Assembly: GCA_019828595.1 (NCBI GenBank)
Contig: JAHQRK010000021.1
Coordinates: forward strand, 558,001-622,000
DNA length: 64,000 nucleotides
Direction of reading: 5' to 3'
Source: Aphanomyces cochlioides
Lineage: Eukaryota; Oomycota; Saprolegniomycetes; Saprolegniales; Verrucalvaceae
In this document: positions 33,355-43,880 of the stretch, one piece after another
Layout: each line of letters opens with the position of its first letter
Position numbering within the stretch: position 1 is the first letter of the stretch
Program-made: the position numbers and the translations under genes
Notes under the pieces: model-generated
The model's input: only the letters and a program-made list of their open reading frames with translations
What the model was told of the DNA's origin: nothing
Databases searched by the model: none

Positions 33355-33952
33355 CTCTTAGACCGAACTCTCTCGATCTGGGTGTACTCGCACTTGCAGT
33401 TGGAGAAAAGACGGTTTAAAATTAACTTTAACGTATAAAACGTACCAGTGGAGACAGAGAAAAGACGGGGCGCCGAGTTGAAATAAGCAAAAAAAACTAC
33501 CAGACCAGAAGTAAAAACGTATTTTGTCAACCGACAGCCGTTGACCCGATCTCTGTCCAGGGTTCATACTATTCGGGGTGTAGGGGTTAAGGGTTAGGAA
33601 TATTGGGGTGTAGGGTTTATGAGCACGGGGGGGGTCATCAAGAACTATTGAGGTGAAGCTGGGGATATGGATGGACTAGTTGCATTGCGCTTGAGCGAAA
33701 ATGTAGTGCTGAAAAGCCCTTGGAGATTGATACAGTGTTTTTATTTCCCCTCTCAACTTGGCCGCAAGTTTTTGTCACTTTCTTGGAAGAAAAATCAATC
33801 ATAATCGACGCCAAATCTACATGTAGATGCTGTCGAAGGGTATCTCGTTTGCAATGAAGGGATGAAGATAGGATTGAAATGGGGAGAGGTGTGGTTTGCG
33901 ACTGTTAATATATTTCATCAAATGTTGTGGGATGCTATAGTACCTGAGGAGT
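33355..33952. other. Intergenic region with G-rich telomere-like motif
   Basis: At 33575-33616 the sequence GGGGTGTAGGGGTTAAGGG is followed by GGTTAGG and a second GGGGTGTAGGGTTTA. This is upstream of the kinase gene. The rest of the interval shows no supported gene. Confidence 0.45.
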
Positions 33953-35636
33953 CTACCACGCCGAGCCATGATGATCGTGGCGTTTGGCTGGCGGGAGAGA
34001 TGAGCCAAGACTGTCGTTTCCACGCTTGAGATCCAAGGGACAGTCTTGTTTCCAGTGGCCTTTTTGCCGACATTTGTGGCAGATGTACGATGGTGGAGGA
34101 ATTTTCGCCTGAGGGCAGTCGCTAATGTAGTGTCCAGCGATGTTGCATCGCTTGCAGAGATATCCAGGAGGGGGAACTTTGGCAACAGAAGCCTGACTTG
34201 GATCATCTTTACTGGGGCAATCTTCAATCCAATGGCCTAGACAAATCAAAGTCAGTACAAGAAGCAGGGGCAAGCCGCACCTTTGGTGCCACAACGATTG
34301 CATGTGTAATTATCTGGCGGTGGTCGTCGCGCTGGCACAGTTGGTCGAGAAGGAGGTGGCATCATGCCTGGAATAAAGCCATCCATGTCACGCTCTTCGC
34401 CGACGCCAGCGTTATATTTGTCGTCCATGCAATCTCCAGGACGATTGCGGCACCAAAACTTGGTGCTATGGTCATTGCTGCCCGTAGCGACTACATGACC
34501 AGCAGGATGCCATTGGATGTCCCACACAGCATTGTCATGGCCATGAGGAATTGTCGCAATGGGCGTTTCTTTGCCTTCCGTCCAGTAAAACAAGCTACCA
34601 TCATAGCTGCCACTGAGAAACAAACGTTCCCAGACGGGATGCCACGCTAATGATGTCACCTCACGTGTGTGGCCTTTCATTGTGGCAAATTCCTTGAGGG
34701 TTCGAATGTCGTAGAGCTTGATCAGTTGATCGCGAGATGCCGTGAGCAACCAGTTGCCATTTTGATTCCATGCGACTTTCACCACCGTGTTCTTGTGCCC
34801 ATGGAGAGTATGCAAGGATGAACCAGACTTAGGATCCCATATCTTGATCAAATTATCCTTGGAACCAGACGCCAAAAGCGATTTCGATGGATGGTACGCG
34901 ACGCATTTAACATCCCAGCCGTGGCCAGTCAGGACACGCTCTTCCTTGACGCTACAAGTGAATGGATGAGCCCCTCCAACGAAGAAAATGAGGCTACGTA
35001 CGTCTCGAAGTCCCAGATTTTGACTGTTGCATCATCCGAGCAACTCACAAATTTGTAATCTGTCGGGCTAAACGACAAAGATCGCACAGCTTCACGATGG
35101 CCATGCACGAGTTGCACATTTGTCATACTGCTTTGCCAATACTTGATCACACCGCCATGGTCTGCCGTGACAAACCAATTGTCGTTGTGGCTCCACACCA
35201 TAGCACGAACAGCGTCATCATGTGCCTGTAAGATCGTCTCAAAGTTGAAAGCAAGACCGTTCCAGAGCGTGAATTCACCGACAGAGTTGCCAGTGATCAA
35301 ACGACGTCCTTCTGGAGTCCACATGAGGCAATTTACTGGACATCGCTGCTTGTTGGTCGAACTACGGCAAAATTTGGTGCATACGACAGACGCTATGTCA
35401 TCTCGGTTGAATGCTCCTGGTGGAAGAATATATCGCTTGTATGCCGAGTGCGGATTCATTGCATAGGCAGCTGGGAGATCTCGGTAATCGCGCGCAAATT
35501 TCCGCAACGTCACGTACGAAATGAACGAACTGTTAGGATCGATACATTTTCTCACAATGGGCTTCCTCGTACGCGGCTTGCCGTCGTATCCAAGCATATT
35601 GCCACCATGATACCCGCCGCCGTATTGGTTCTGCAT
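33953..35636 (-). CDS. WDR33: WDR33/Pfs2 polyadenylation factor with three zinc knuckles
   Basis: Three exons join across introns at 34952-35001 and 34237-34280. The N-terminus ([20 protein letters not shown]) and [20 protein letters not shown] are conserved in WDR33, Pfs2 and FY. A seven-bladed WD40 propeller follows ([56 protein letters not shown]). WDR33 recognises the AAUAAA signal in the CPSF complex; that is family knowledge. The C-terminus carries three CCHC zinc knuckles ([42 protein letters not shown]). Animal WDR33 has a collagen-like tail instead. The second intron splits the first knuckle. Confidence 0.95.
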
Positions 35637-36243
35637 GAGCGGACAAGAGGAAAAATTAAATGATACAGGGAGATGTATCAGTTATTCAAGGCATTTTACT
35701 GTATAAAAATTAACAAATATACATTCTAAAGAGGTTCACTAAACGAGTGGACGACATGACGAACAAACGACTTGGCGAACAAGCGACTTCGATGTTTCAT
35801 GAAGGGAATCTCAAAGTGGATTTATAGTCGAGATTAAAGCGAACCGTGACTCTATAGTGAGAAGAAAACACCAAAGCAACTTCACCAATGTCTGATCTTG
35901 GAGTGCATTTTTCAAGGACGCAAGGAGTGTCAACATAAGTCGTGAGATGTCGTAGTCGATGGATTTTATCGCCAAATCAGTATGGTCTTGGGGTAGAGGA
36001 GGAAATGCTTGATACAGTCAAAATTACAATGACAACCGTTCCATTGGCTTTCACATTACCTTCACATCCAGGTTTCATAGCCAGGGCACTTTGCTCTGAC
36101 GTGGATTTCGAGAGAGACTCCTGCTGAAATGTAAGTAAAAAACGAGGAGGTGCAAGTACGTGAAAGTGAGCCAGAATGTTTCCATATACATTTGACTTGA
36201 GTAATTGAGTTGGTACTCAGGAGATTTTTGTCAGAACATTATT
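35637..36243. other. Intergenic region
   Basis: About 600 bp between the WDR33 start and the end of the next minus-strand gene. Short open frames show no recognisable similarity. Nothing else seen. Confidence 0.4.
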
Positions 36244-37498
36244 TTACAAATTACATTTGAAGAGTCTTGAGAAGTCGAGATCGCGCCTCTGAATATTGCG
36301 GTAACCCATGCGTTGTACATGGGCAAAAAAGATTTCAAGGATATTGGGTGCGTCTTCGTCCAAATCTCGGCAATGCCAGTATTCATGCGCTTCACGATGG
36401 ATCGATAAATATTCACCAGCTGATGGGCCATCTTGGTAAAAACTTTGCGAAACATTAAAGAGGCAACGCATGAGGGTCAAGTTCCGCGCTATACGCTCTA
36501 GTACAACCCTATGAGTGTCCTGTGTTAATCGAAAAGTAATCCACTGAATCAAACCAAGTCATATCTTTGCTTTCTTTCGCTCTTCTCGGCAAAGTTTCGT
36601 CGTCTGGTACATTTTGCGTAACCAGAATTACTCGGTCGGATTCATAAAAGGCTCGACAAAGCCGGGTTGTGCCTTCATTTGAGTAGGTTTTTTGATCAAT
36701 CACAACATCGTACGTCATATTGAGGTCCCGAGTGAGCTGCATGTCAAAAATAAGGTTTGGAAGAAATGAGTTAAGTACCTCGACGTCGAGAAATCGCTTC
36801 GTCTTGTAATGAACCTCGAGATTCTCAATTGAAGCTCCCGTTTGAAAATAGGATATGGCCAAAGGCAACACTGACTCGAGTGACATGCCCAATTCGACTT
36901 GGTATCGCTGCACAAAGCGTAGAGGGCCCTCTTCTCCTTCGACAGCAATATCAGCAAGCCGAGAATATGGACTTCGCGCTGGAAAATTGTATTTCTCCAA
37001 TAAACGATCCGTGTTATGGTACATAACTTGAGTCAGCCAATCGAGACCATGTCGTCGTGCATCGGGATGTGCATGTAGGCGAACATGATTCAAATTGCAA
37101 GTTGACCAAAGCCCCGAAGGAGTGGCCTAAGGAAAAGGGTGACGACGTAGAAAAGGACGCATTGTCACCTGGACAACAAATCCATGCATCAGGACAGATA
37201 GAGTGTGATATTCCCGAAGCTTTCTCTTGAGTTGACGATTTTGGGATACGCTTATTGACGACTCTTCTCTCAACGATGCAGCAGTGTCTTTCCACGACAG
37301 CATCGTTGACCGGGACAGACGAGATAGTCGAACGAGTTCTTGTTCTAATTCTTCAGCTCGGGCTTTCAAATACAAGAAAGTTTGTCTGTCTTGCTGGTAA
37401 TACATTTTCTTTTGTTTTCGTCGGCGATTCTGTCGATCTTCATGGCGTGCATCGATGATATCAAGAAGCGCGCGAGTGTCTTCTTCGACAAGCTCCAT
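36244..37498 (-). CDS. Oomycete bZIP-like / M96 mating-specific family protein
   Basis: Three exons join across introns at 37127-37168 and 36544-36610. Without splicing the frame would meet a TAG and a frameshift; with these introns it is intact. The N-terminus is a basic plus coiled-coil stretch (RRRKQKKMYYQQDRQTFLYL, then ARAEELEQELVRL). A large alpha/beta domain follows, with HGLDWLTQVMYHNTDRLLEK, LCRAFYESDRVILVTQN, WITFRL and RVVLERIARNLTLMRCLF. This arrangement is typical of a very large, oomycete-specific family, some members of which were named after the Phytophthora M96 mating-specific protein. The C-terminal part resembles START-like folds. Function is unknown. Confidence 0.7.
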
Positions 37499-38797
37499 CG
37501 ATCACGTTGTTGATAAATTCACTGTCAAAAATAAACAAAATCCATTATTGTGGATTCGCTAGAAATTTCCGAATTTGGACTCGTTTTTTGTATCAATCTC
37601 CAATCGCGCCAATACATCGGATGAATGAAAATTAGAACAGTACTTTCTCTCATGGGGACTGTACTTTCTCTTAAATTTATTCAGCCAATCACAATCGCCC
37701 AAAATATTTATTAGCCAATGGTGTCGATTGGTGAATCGATCCGCCGGCGTGATTCGTATCAAATCAACAATAAATATTTTAATATTTATTCACAATTTCA
37801 TTCGAAATTGTGAGGGGGGTCCGAAATGTATATAATGACGGCAACTGTGATAGGAATCCTATCACACCATATAACGCAATATGATTGGAAGTTAATCTGA
37901 TGAATTGAATTGGTAGACGAAAACAGACCATGAACCTCGTGGAGCATTGACAGATAAGTTTAACAAGAAAGACAGAAAAGGAAAGCTTTGATTACACTCA
38001 ACACGTAGAGGTACTCGGTATGCGTTGCTCGTCGTTCCCCAAACCGGGCTATTCAAATGTCAAATCGACACCTGCACTGCAGTCTAATTACATTTTACAC
38101 ACACGAATTGTGATAGTTCTCGCATCTCTCCACTACCTCATGAGCAGTAGGCAGTAGAGCAATAATCAATTGAATTATCCCACACTCAATATGCAACAAT
38201 CATTCAAACTTTGACGTTGCAACGTCAAAACTTGATAGGATAATGAGTTGTGAGGCGAAGGTGTGGAGATCAAATCCGTCATCACTTTTGACTATTGCTT
38301 GTGCTTTAATTCATGAATCGTATGAAATTCATGAAATCTACAGTGTTTTGTGTTTTGTGCTTTAGCCATTTGAATATGCTTCCAGTATAATTAAGCGAGT
38401 GGGCGCATAACACGCGAACAATCGTGATGTTGTGTTGTAGCTGGTATAGCTTATATCTGTGCTAGACGTTCAACAAAGATTCAGGGCTTCTTTATTTGTC
38501 GGCTAGACTTTAGTTAAGCATGCGAGTGCACGATGCTTGATATCTGCCAATATTCGTTTGTTGAGCAACTGTGATAGAATCTCCATCACAGTTGCTCAGA
38601 ATTTTGCACATTTAAGATTTGTATACTGAAATCAAGTAAAAAACATTTATTGAAAACGGATTTCAGGCAACTGTGATAGATTTCCTATCACACTCCAATA
38701 CAAATTGATCATGTTTCTATCATAGTTGCAGCAGATGTATCGATTTTTCAAATCGATCTGCAAATCGCTCAGCCAATCAGAATCGAGTATTTACCTA
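37499..38797. other. Intergenic region with repeated CAACTGTGATAG hairpins
   Basis: The left part (37660-37800) has CCAATCAC/CCAATGG boxes, probably the promoter of the upstream gene. At 37844, 38567 and 38666 the sequence GCAACTGTGATAG occurs, each time facing an inverted CTATCACA or CATCACAGTTGC a few to a few dozen bases away. These form short hairpins. No gene is visible. Confidence 0.45.
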
Positions 38798-40876
38798 CTG
38801 TAAAACCTCTAATAAGACCCCTCCCTCTATTAATACCCTCAGGGAAGTACTACTATTTCTCAAAACATATGACCTTATTAAATAAATATATATTGTCTTT
38901 TCGATTCAAATTTCGAATCACCGGTAGATTTAATCGATTTTACGAATCGATTTGTGTGTGTTTTGACGTGTGTTTATCGTGTATTTTAGCATTACTAAAT
39001 ACACGTTAGTAGCTATTATTTAGCATTCCGATGTGTGAACTACACCTATTATCCGGATAAGCTCTGAATTCCGGTTAATTTGACAAATAACCGGATAATT
39101 ACCGATTCCAAAAATGAAGAAATCGGGATGAAATTCGAGTTTTTGCCCGAAAAGACAATACTAGTACATGATTACTAGTATCAAACAATGAAGGTAGCGA
39201 CGATGACATTCAATTTCAATCATTTCTATCGATGATAAGATGATCAAACTCATCCACAGCAGACCGACACAATATTTCTTGGCTTCCGGTTGCACAACAA
39301 AGTTCTTTGCATACAATATGGATCCAGTTTTGACTCGACGGATATCGTATTGCAGGTAGTCGATTTGATACGACCCGTTTGAAGGACAGGACCCATTCCA
39401 AATCGATCCCATTGGTCAATACTTCTATTTTTAAAATATTGACCAATGAAAAGACTTGAATGAATTTGAATCTCAGCATCGAGGGTAAAATTAGCCAATC
39501 AAAAGCCTGGGGGTAGCTTTGAGGAACCACTCCAGATTGGCAGATATCGAGTAAACCCACAATATTTTGACCAATCCGAGGTGAGGATTGCTAAAATTCA
39601 ATAATTTTGCGTTTTTGATACCTACAACTTTAACATCTCATGGATTTGGTGCGTGAATCCGGGGTGAAAATTCATTGTTGCGCAGTTATTTATCTGTTCT
39701 ACTGTATTAGTATTTGGAATGAGGCTCTAATAAGTTGTCAGAGTTGGAATACCGTTTAGACTTATACCTCAGAAAAACTATAATTATGACATTTCAAAAT
39801 ATAAATTCAAACAGTGTTTTTCTATTAGGACCCCCCTAAGAGGAGGGTACTAACAGTGTAAGTTACCGTAGAACGTATATCAAACGTTGCGTCCATATTT
39901 CAGACTTTATACAAAATTTCGAAGGTAAGTGGGACGTCGTTAGAGTTGACAAATCGTATATTCGTAAGTTGCATACAAATTTGAAGATAAACTCTATGCC
40001 TACTTTTTGAACTAGATATCGATTATAAGGGGTATTATTTATTAAGATGATCAATTTCTACAGGATTCCATTTTGCCGATCACAAGGCCTCAGACATGAA
40101 GCCAAGCCAAGACAGCACCCACAGGTGTCTGGACGAATAAAGACGATAAAATGATTTCGAGTTTCTGTCATACCGTGTAATGTATAGAAAACTTCTATGA
40201 ACTCGCGGTAGTCGTCGTTTTGTCTACGATATTGGCGTGCTATCATGGGCTTACGCCGAAGAAAACTAGTCGTCGTCGTTTGCAGGCATGAACAACTGTG
40301 TTCTGCCCTTGCGTGTTCTGCTATCATGTCGGCGTCTCCTGATTGATCACTTGTCGGATCGATGAGAATTACCGTCAGCTTCTTTGTTGAGAAAAAGAAT
40401 GGCTATGGGCATGTCAAAATTTACCCGTCAGAATCGATATATATAAAATTGGAAAGGTATAGGTCAGACCCAGGTGAGAATAAATTCTACCTCTCATTTA
40501 TTATATTTTGCTAATATTTTGCCTTCATCAGGTTTGTACAAATTTTCATAGTAGGTATTGTCATTTTTGTGGTTTTGACCAAAAAGCGAATTCATTTTCA
40601 AATCGATTCATCATACTGAAGTGGTGTGTGTCAGTGTGTGTTTTGCGTGAGTTAGGTAGCTGATCGATTCTAATTGGCTGACTAATTTTAATTTTTAATT
40701 TTAGCCAATCAGAGAAGCCCGTTCGATTCGGAATCGATTCGAAACCTCGGTCGATTCAAACCGTTCCTCACAATTTTGTATCAAAAGCACAATACAACTG
40801 TGAACTTATAATATCTTGCAACTTTTAATATACGGACTACGGTAGTACCCCCAGGGTACAATTAGAGGTTTTTCAG
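38798..40876. mobile_element. TA-flanked DNA element with CTGTAAAACCTCTAAT ends
   Basis: The left end CTGTAAAACCTCTAATAAGA and right end (inverse) CTGAAAAACCTCTAATTGTA are both bordered by TA. A further internal copy of related sequence lies near 39807-39855. The short matched ends, the CTG start and the TA duplication fit a Tc1/mariner or pogo-like element. About 2.08 kb, AT-rich. No intact transposase can be read, and it hosts the nested MITE at 38894-39158. Confidence 0.65.
38894..39158. mobile_element. MITE derived from the Harbinger element at 41052-43587
   Basis: The 265-bp sequence starts TTGTCTTTTCGATTCAAATT and ends with the inverse of TTGTCTTTTCGGGCAAAAAC. The first end matches, over about 230 bp, the right end of the full element. 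The second matches its left end. It is therefore an internal-deletion derivative lying in the opposite orientation, with TA at each flank. Confidence 0.85.
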
Positions 40877-41242
40877 TAATTCACGCAAAATACACCCAGA
40901 CACACGTGTAATTAATTTGGGACGTTTGCCATACTTTCCATGTATACTTGACTTCAGTATGATCGAATCGATTTGGAATAGAATTCGATTTTGGTAAAAA
41001 AATACAAATTTGGGTGAAAAAGACAATACTTCGAAGTTTCAAATACTTGTATTGTCTTTTCGGGCAAAAACTCGAATTTTAGAGAGTTTTAGCAAGTTTC
41101 AGACGAATGACTTTTCACTCTGTATCCGGACGACAGCAATCTCACTGGTAAATTCAGTGGTGAAATAATACGAATGAGCAAGCTCACTGTGCTGGTGGTC
41201 ACGATTCGTTGGCTAACTCTCATTGGACGAATACACTGGACC

Positions 41243-42063
41243 ATGAGCGAGTCGGCACCGACGGCACAAGGCAGAAAGAAGGCGTTCAGGTTCAAAGCAG
41301 CCCACGATGTAGACTTGCTGAGGGAAGCGATGGTTCACAAGCCATGGAGTGCAAGCCACGGCAAGGTGCAGTCAACGTGGGTTGCGATTGTCTCTGTCCT
41401 GAGCATGCAGTTTGGGGTTCGGATAACCCCGTTGGCATGCCAAAGACGCTTTGATTCACTGCTGGAAACATTCAACTCGAACGAATTGGCGTCGCTTCGT
41501 GCATCAGGAACAGAGGAGGAGTATGGGGAAAGAGAAGTTCTTCTGACCGAAATAAAGGAGATGGTGAGGCTCGTATATAGAGTACATTATTCAACTTGAA
41601 TCTATAGGTAAATGATTTTGAGTCTCAAAAGGACATGCAGTCTACGCAAGCTGCAGAAGAAGCAGCAAGAAAGAAGGCTATAGCAACTAGCATGATGGAA
41701 GCCGCTATGGCTTCAATTGAAAAACGACATCAAAATGAGTCTTCAAACGATGAAGACAGTGAAGACATGCCGACAACCATGACAAAAAAGAAACGGTGTG
41801 TGAACGAAGATGGATTTCTCCAGTCTCTGATCGAAACACAGAAGCATGCCATGAACATTGAACAAGAGAGAACGTCACTGCTTCAAAAACAATTGCAGTT
41901 GATGGAACGCCAATTAGAACTTCGTGAAGAGCAGTTCAAACTTGACAAAATGGAACGAGAACAGCAAGTGCAATTGGATAGATTGGAACGTCAGCAAGCT
42001 ATAAAAGCTCAAGCTGCCCTCGTAGATTATCTCAGTAAGCTCTCTCGTATGACCAAAGACTAA
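41243..42063 (+). CDS. Harbinger Myb/SANT-like accessory protein
   Basis: Two exons join across the intron 41564-41607. I chose the ATG at 41243 (MSESAPTAQGRKKAFRFKAA); upstream in-frame ATGs exist at 41174 and nearby. The N-terminal half is a trihelix/Myb-like domain (PWSASHGKVQSTWVAIVSVL, ACQRRFDSLLETF, GTEEEYGEREVLLTEIKEM). The C-terminal half is a long coiled coil rich in Q, E and R (QLQLMERQLELREEQFKLDK). In Harbinger elements such proteins bind the transposon ends and bring the transposase into the nucleus; that is family knowledge. Its stop is 18 bp from the stop of the convergent transposase gene. Confidence 0.85.
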
Positions 42064-42081
42064 TACAGTGTTGATTCATTG

Positions 42082-43167
42082 TTAAAGCTCAAAAATTCTA
42101 CATCCAAGGTATTCTCGTGCTGTCGGCGGTGGCACACTGAAGTAGTCTGACGTCGAGCAGCCGTAAAGGCAGGTGTGTAAATCTGTCAATATGACCGACA
42201 CAATGTAGAGCTTAGCGACAGGTTGCAAATACAATTTGAGATTCTTTTTGAAATCATTGAAAGCCCAAAGGCTAACAACTTTTCCAAATTGCCATTCGAC
42301 ACAGATTCGGCCAGCACTCATCAGTCGATTGAACTCCTTCTGCGCTGGTGTCAAACTTGAATACTTAAAAGGCGACAACAAATGGGCACTTGGAGAGTAA
42401 GCCGGATCACCATATATAGTGAAGTCTACATCATCAAAATGTAGATGGCGCTCCAGTATTGAGACAAGGTGGCTCTGATCAAGCATGTACGAGTCGTGTC
42501 TCGCTCCAGGGAAGGGGCCAAACAGGTGGGCGATAATTCCATCGGGGGTTACTACCGATTGAAATTTCAAGGCGTGTTTCCGTTTGTGTCCATTATATAC
42601 GATTTTTTGGTTCCTCGACGGCCTGCAAATGGCTCGAATCGTCCCATCAATAAAGCCCACACACGTTTGTAAGGGAATATTTGTTTGACGCATCGCGTTC
42701 GCGAACTCGGTGAGCTTTGACTTAGTCAGACGCTCATGGTCCCATACAAGCAAATGTTTAAACTGCTCATAAATGTGACCGACAACCAATTGACACACAG
42801 TAGATATAGCAGCTTTGGATCGATGGAAGAGCAATTCCAAGTCACACAAACGATTTGGATAAGCCAATCGACGGAGCGTCATCAATAATGCGTCTTTGCC
42901 ACTACACTTGACACGTGATGCAGTGGTAACTTCACGTGGAATGTTCAATACTTCAACAAGAAGCAAAATGTCCGTCTTTTGGAAGCGAAAGAGGTCTCGC
43001 CAAAGTCGATGAGAGGATGGTATTTCCCACAAGTCAAATTTGATAGCCAAAGCATAGTGAGGGCGGTTGCGTCGAATTCTTCTTGCAAGAACAAACATAC
43101 TGATGCACCTGAGGAGTGGCCGCACCGAAAGGAGAAGCATCGCGGTGCCAACGTCAACACCCTCCAT
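42082..43167 (-). CDS. Harbinger transposase (DDE_Tnp_4)
   Basis: This single uninterrupted exon codes 361 residues. The DDE catalytic residues are in CVGFIDGTIRAICRP (first D), TIYGDPAYSPSAHLL (second D) and RICVEWQFGKVV (E). RHDSYMLDQS and the upstream helix-turn-helix-like region (LMTLRRLAYPNRLCDLELLF) also fit the PIF/Harbinger family. No stop or frameshift is visible, so this copy could be active. Confidence 0.93.
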   Translation of the reverse strand: MEGVDVGTAMLLLSVRPLLRCISMFVLARRIRRNRPHYALAIKFDLWEIPSSHRLWRDLFRFQKTDILLLVEVLNIPREVTTASRVKCSGKDALLMTLRRLAYPNRLCDLELLFHRSKAAISTVCQLVVGHIYEQFKHLLVWDHERLTKSKLTEFANAMRQTNIPLQTCVGFIDGTIRAICRPSRNQKIVYNGHKRKHALKFQSVVTPDGIIAHLFGPFPGARHDSYMLDQSHLVSILERHLHFDDVDFTIYGDPAYSPSAHLLSPFKYSSLTPAQKEFNRLMSAGRICVEWQFGKVVSLWAFNDFKKNLKLYLQPVAKLYIVSVILTDLHTCLYGCSTSDYFSVPPPTAREYLGCRIFEL

Positions 43168-43880
43168 CGTACGACAATTGAGGAATGACTTCGAACGAAT
43201 TCGTGAAAGTGATATGATACGATTTGCTAAAATCCATTCCTATTCGTATATTTCACTGTGACGCAATTCGTACATTTTTATTCTCACCGTGAAAAGTGGA
43301 GAGGTTGCTAAAACTCTCTTTTATCCCGATTTCTTCATTTTTGGAATCGATAAATATCCGGTTATTTGTCAAATTAATCGGAATTCATAGCTTATCCGGA
43401 CATAATTACTCGTATGCTACAATCCGGATAATAGGTGTAGTTCACACATCGGAATGCTAAATAATAGCTACTAAAGTGTATTTAGTAGTGCTAAAATACA
43501 CGACAAACACACGTCAAAACACACACAAATCGATTTGTAAAATCGATTAAATCAACCTGCGATTCGAAATTTGAATCGAAAAGACAATATTATTATTAAT
43601 AAAATTGTGGATTTATTTCAAACGTCATCTATTCCTCTGTCTATGTGACTGTTTGAATGCATCGTTCAATCGCAGGGTCCCTCAAGATTCTGAAACGGAG
43701 ACTGAGTACGATCCACCTTGGACAAGAAAACTCTATTCAGCGGGGGCAAAGCGTCGTCGGCAAGGAAAGGAATTTCTGCATTTGTTTCTGCATTTAGACT
43801 GTACTTTCCCGTTGATCTATCATTAAGGCCGAGGAGAGCAACGTTCAGGATGGATTTCTCTTATTATCGAGGTTCAAACA

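Larger units (their letters stand above)
41052..43587. mobile_element. PIF/Harbinger-type transposon, two genes, apparently complete
   Basis: The 2536-bp element has ends TTGTCTTTTCGGGCAAAAAC and, inverted, TTGTCTTTTCGATTCAAATT, with imperfect similarity for ~28 bp. It holds two convergent genes: a Myb/SANT-like protein and a DDE_Tnp_4 transposase. This two-gene layout is the standard PIF/Harbinger plan. The flanks share TA on both sides; the 3-bp TWA duplication expected for the family is not evident, so the exact ends should be checked against other copies. Both reading frames are intact. Confidence 0.85.

Noticed and set aside
37127..37168. Premature stop making the M96-like gene a pseudogene
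   Set aside because: The TAG is the last three bases of a canonical 42-bp GT-AG intron; removing it restores the frame.
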